Positions 5,766-6,046 of a stretch of DNA of 6,046 bases are shown here, in pieces. A program made the translations under genes and the position numbers. The first letter of the stretch is position 1, and each line of letters opens with the position of its first letter. This DNA comes from Prevotellaceae bacterium (GTDB lineage: Bacteria > Bacteroidota > Bacteroidia > Bacteroidales > UBA932), in NCBI GenBank assembly GCA_031267855.1, contig JAIRYH010000111.1, positions 1 through 6,046 of the forward strand. The letters are read 5' to 3'. The notes beneath the pieces are model-generated. The model saw only the letters and a list, made by a program, of their open reading frames with translations, did no database searches and was not told the origin of the DNA.

Positions 5766-5870
5766 CTGTGCTGCGGGCGCCGCCACTTCGTCTTCGTACA
5801 GCGGCCTGTAGCGCGGGTACAGCGGGTTAATGCCCGGCGTTTCGGGGTCAAACCGCGCAACCGGGCTGTT
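5760..5870 (-). pseudogene. Possible 3' remnant of a protein-coding gene
   Basis: A 36-codon open stretch with no start codon, bounded upstream by an in-frame TAA (5871-5873) in an AT-rich tract and ending in TGA inside the dispersed repeat. The peptide is protein-like: V-A-R-F-D-P-E-T-P-G-I-N-P-L-Y-P-R-Y-R-P-L-Y followed by an acidic E-D-E and an Ala/Pro tail, with G/C-rich third positions like the neighbouring genes. It could be the end of a gene whose 5' part was lost to repeat insertion or deletion, or a chance frame in GC-rich DNA. The family is not recognised. Confidence 0.25.
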
Positions 5871-5897
5871 TTATTTAATTTTTTAATGACCGGTTGC
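5857..5897. repeat. 8-bp inverted repeat flanking an AT-rich core
   Basis: GCAACCGG (5857-5864) and CCGGTTGC (5890-5897) are exact reverse complements around a 25-nt loop containing mostly A and T. It sits between the possible gene remnant and the palindromic array. It may mark an insertion end or act as a weak terminator; nothing further can be said. Confidence 0.35.
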
Positions 5898-5920
5898 AAA
5901 CAAAAAGTACCGGATACCTG

Positions 5921-6046
5921 TTGCGGCACGTGCCGCAAGGGGGAATTTCGCCCGAAATTATACTTGCGGCACGTGCCGCAAAGGGCAATTCGCCCGAATT
6001 TATACTTGCGGCACGTGCCGCAAAGGGAATTTCACCTGAATTTATG
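5921..6046. repeat. Array of three 42-43-bp units, each with two dyads
   Basis: The perfect 18-bp palindrome TTGCGGCACGTGCCGCAA occurs at 5921-5938, 5964-5981 and 6006-6023. Each copy is followed by a GGG run and a second dyad of the form AATTTCG-CC-CGAAATT (5944-5959; variants at 5986-6001 and 6028-6043), then ATA/TATAC. The 18-mer is identical in all copies. The second dyad varies with paired changes: left position 7 and right position 1 go from G/C to A/T in unit 3, and left position 3 with right position 5 go from T/A to A/T in unit 2. The array continues to the window edge and may extend beyond it. No protein is encoded. Function is unknown: it could be a protein-binding array, a repeated structured RNA, or a site related to replication or recombination. 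Confidence 0.85.

Noticed and set aside
5753..5938. 61-codon minus-strand frame starting in the palindromic array
   Set aside because: Its start lies in the repeat palindrome and the peptide is strongly basic without motifs; the neighbouring frame at 5760-5870 looks more protein-like.
5921..6046. CRISPR array
   Set aside because: Units repeat over their whole length with no unique spacers, the conserved part is a perfect 18-bp palindrome, and no cas gene is visible.

Overview
The window looks like a chromosomal segment of a Bacteroidota bacterium, probably Bacteroidales with a fairly high GC content; the genus cannot be resolved. Four things support this. The LytTR regulator has the N-terminal architecture typical of the phylum (four membrane segments, an F-A-L-x-F-I-N-x-x-x-P-F motif, no receiver domain). 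Promoter-like sites match the Bacteroidota -7 consensus TAnnTTTG. Starts are preceded by A-rich tracts, not Shine-Dalgarno sites. Intergenic DNA is full of 7- and 8-bp tandem 'text' such as GAATTAA and AAATCTGT.

Layout: positions 1-1954 (+) hold three tightly spaced genes, the first cut by the window edge. They encode an LPP20-like protein (C-terminal part), a small secreted CsgG/FlgO/LpoB-like protein, and a second secreted LPP20-like protein with an acidic DxDxDG loop. They look like one operon for an outer-membrane or periplasmic assembly. Positions 1955-2239 are a convergent intergenic region rich in dyad symmetry: a 17-bp hairpin inside a longer-range stem, a second 8-bp hairpin, and short tandem repeats. 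The minus strand then carries, in transcription order, a membrane LytTR regulator (5594-4749), a GC-rich hairpin with a T7 tract, a Bacteroidota-type promoter, a 31-codon leader ORF (4575-4480), and rnr, encoding ribonuclease R (4471-2240). Positions 5625-6046 contain no convincing intact gene. They hold heptamer repeats, a second and inverted copy of a 45-bp repeat also present next to rnr, a possible 3' gene remnant, and an array of three 42-43-bp palindromic units running off the window end.

How it works together: the plus-strand operon is probably an envelope module whose LPP20 and CsgG/FlgO-like components recall the FlgO/FlgP/FlgT outer-membrane ring proteins of Vibrio, although no flagellar gene is visible. 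The minus-strand genes are housekeeping (RNase R) and regulatory (LytTR) and have no evident functional tie to the operon. The most unusual signals are the palindromic array at the right edge, whose second dyad shows compensatory changes between units, and the leader ORF between the rnr promoter and rnr, which has the better translation-initiation context of the two. Repeat text that overlaps stop codons is the third.
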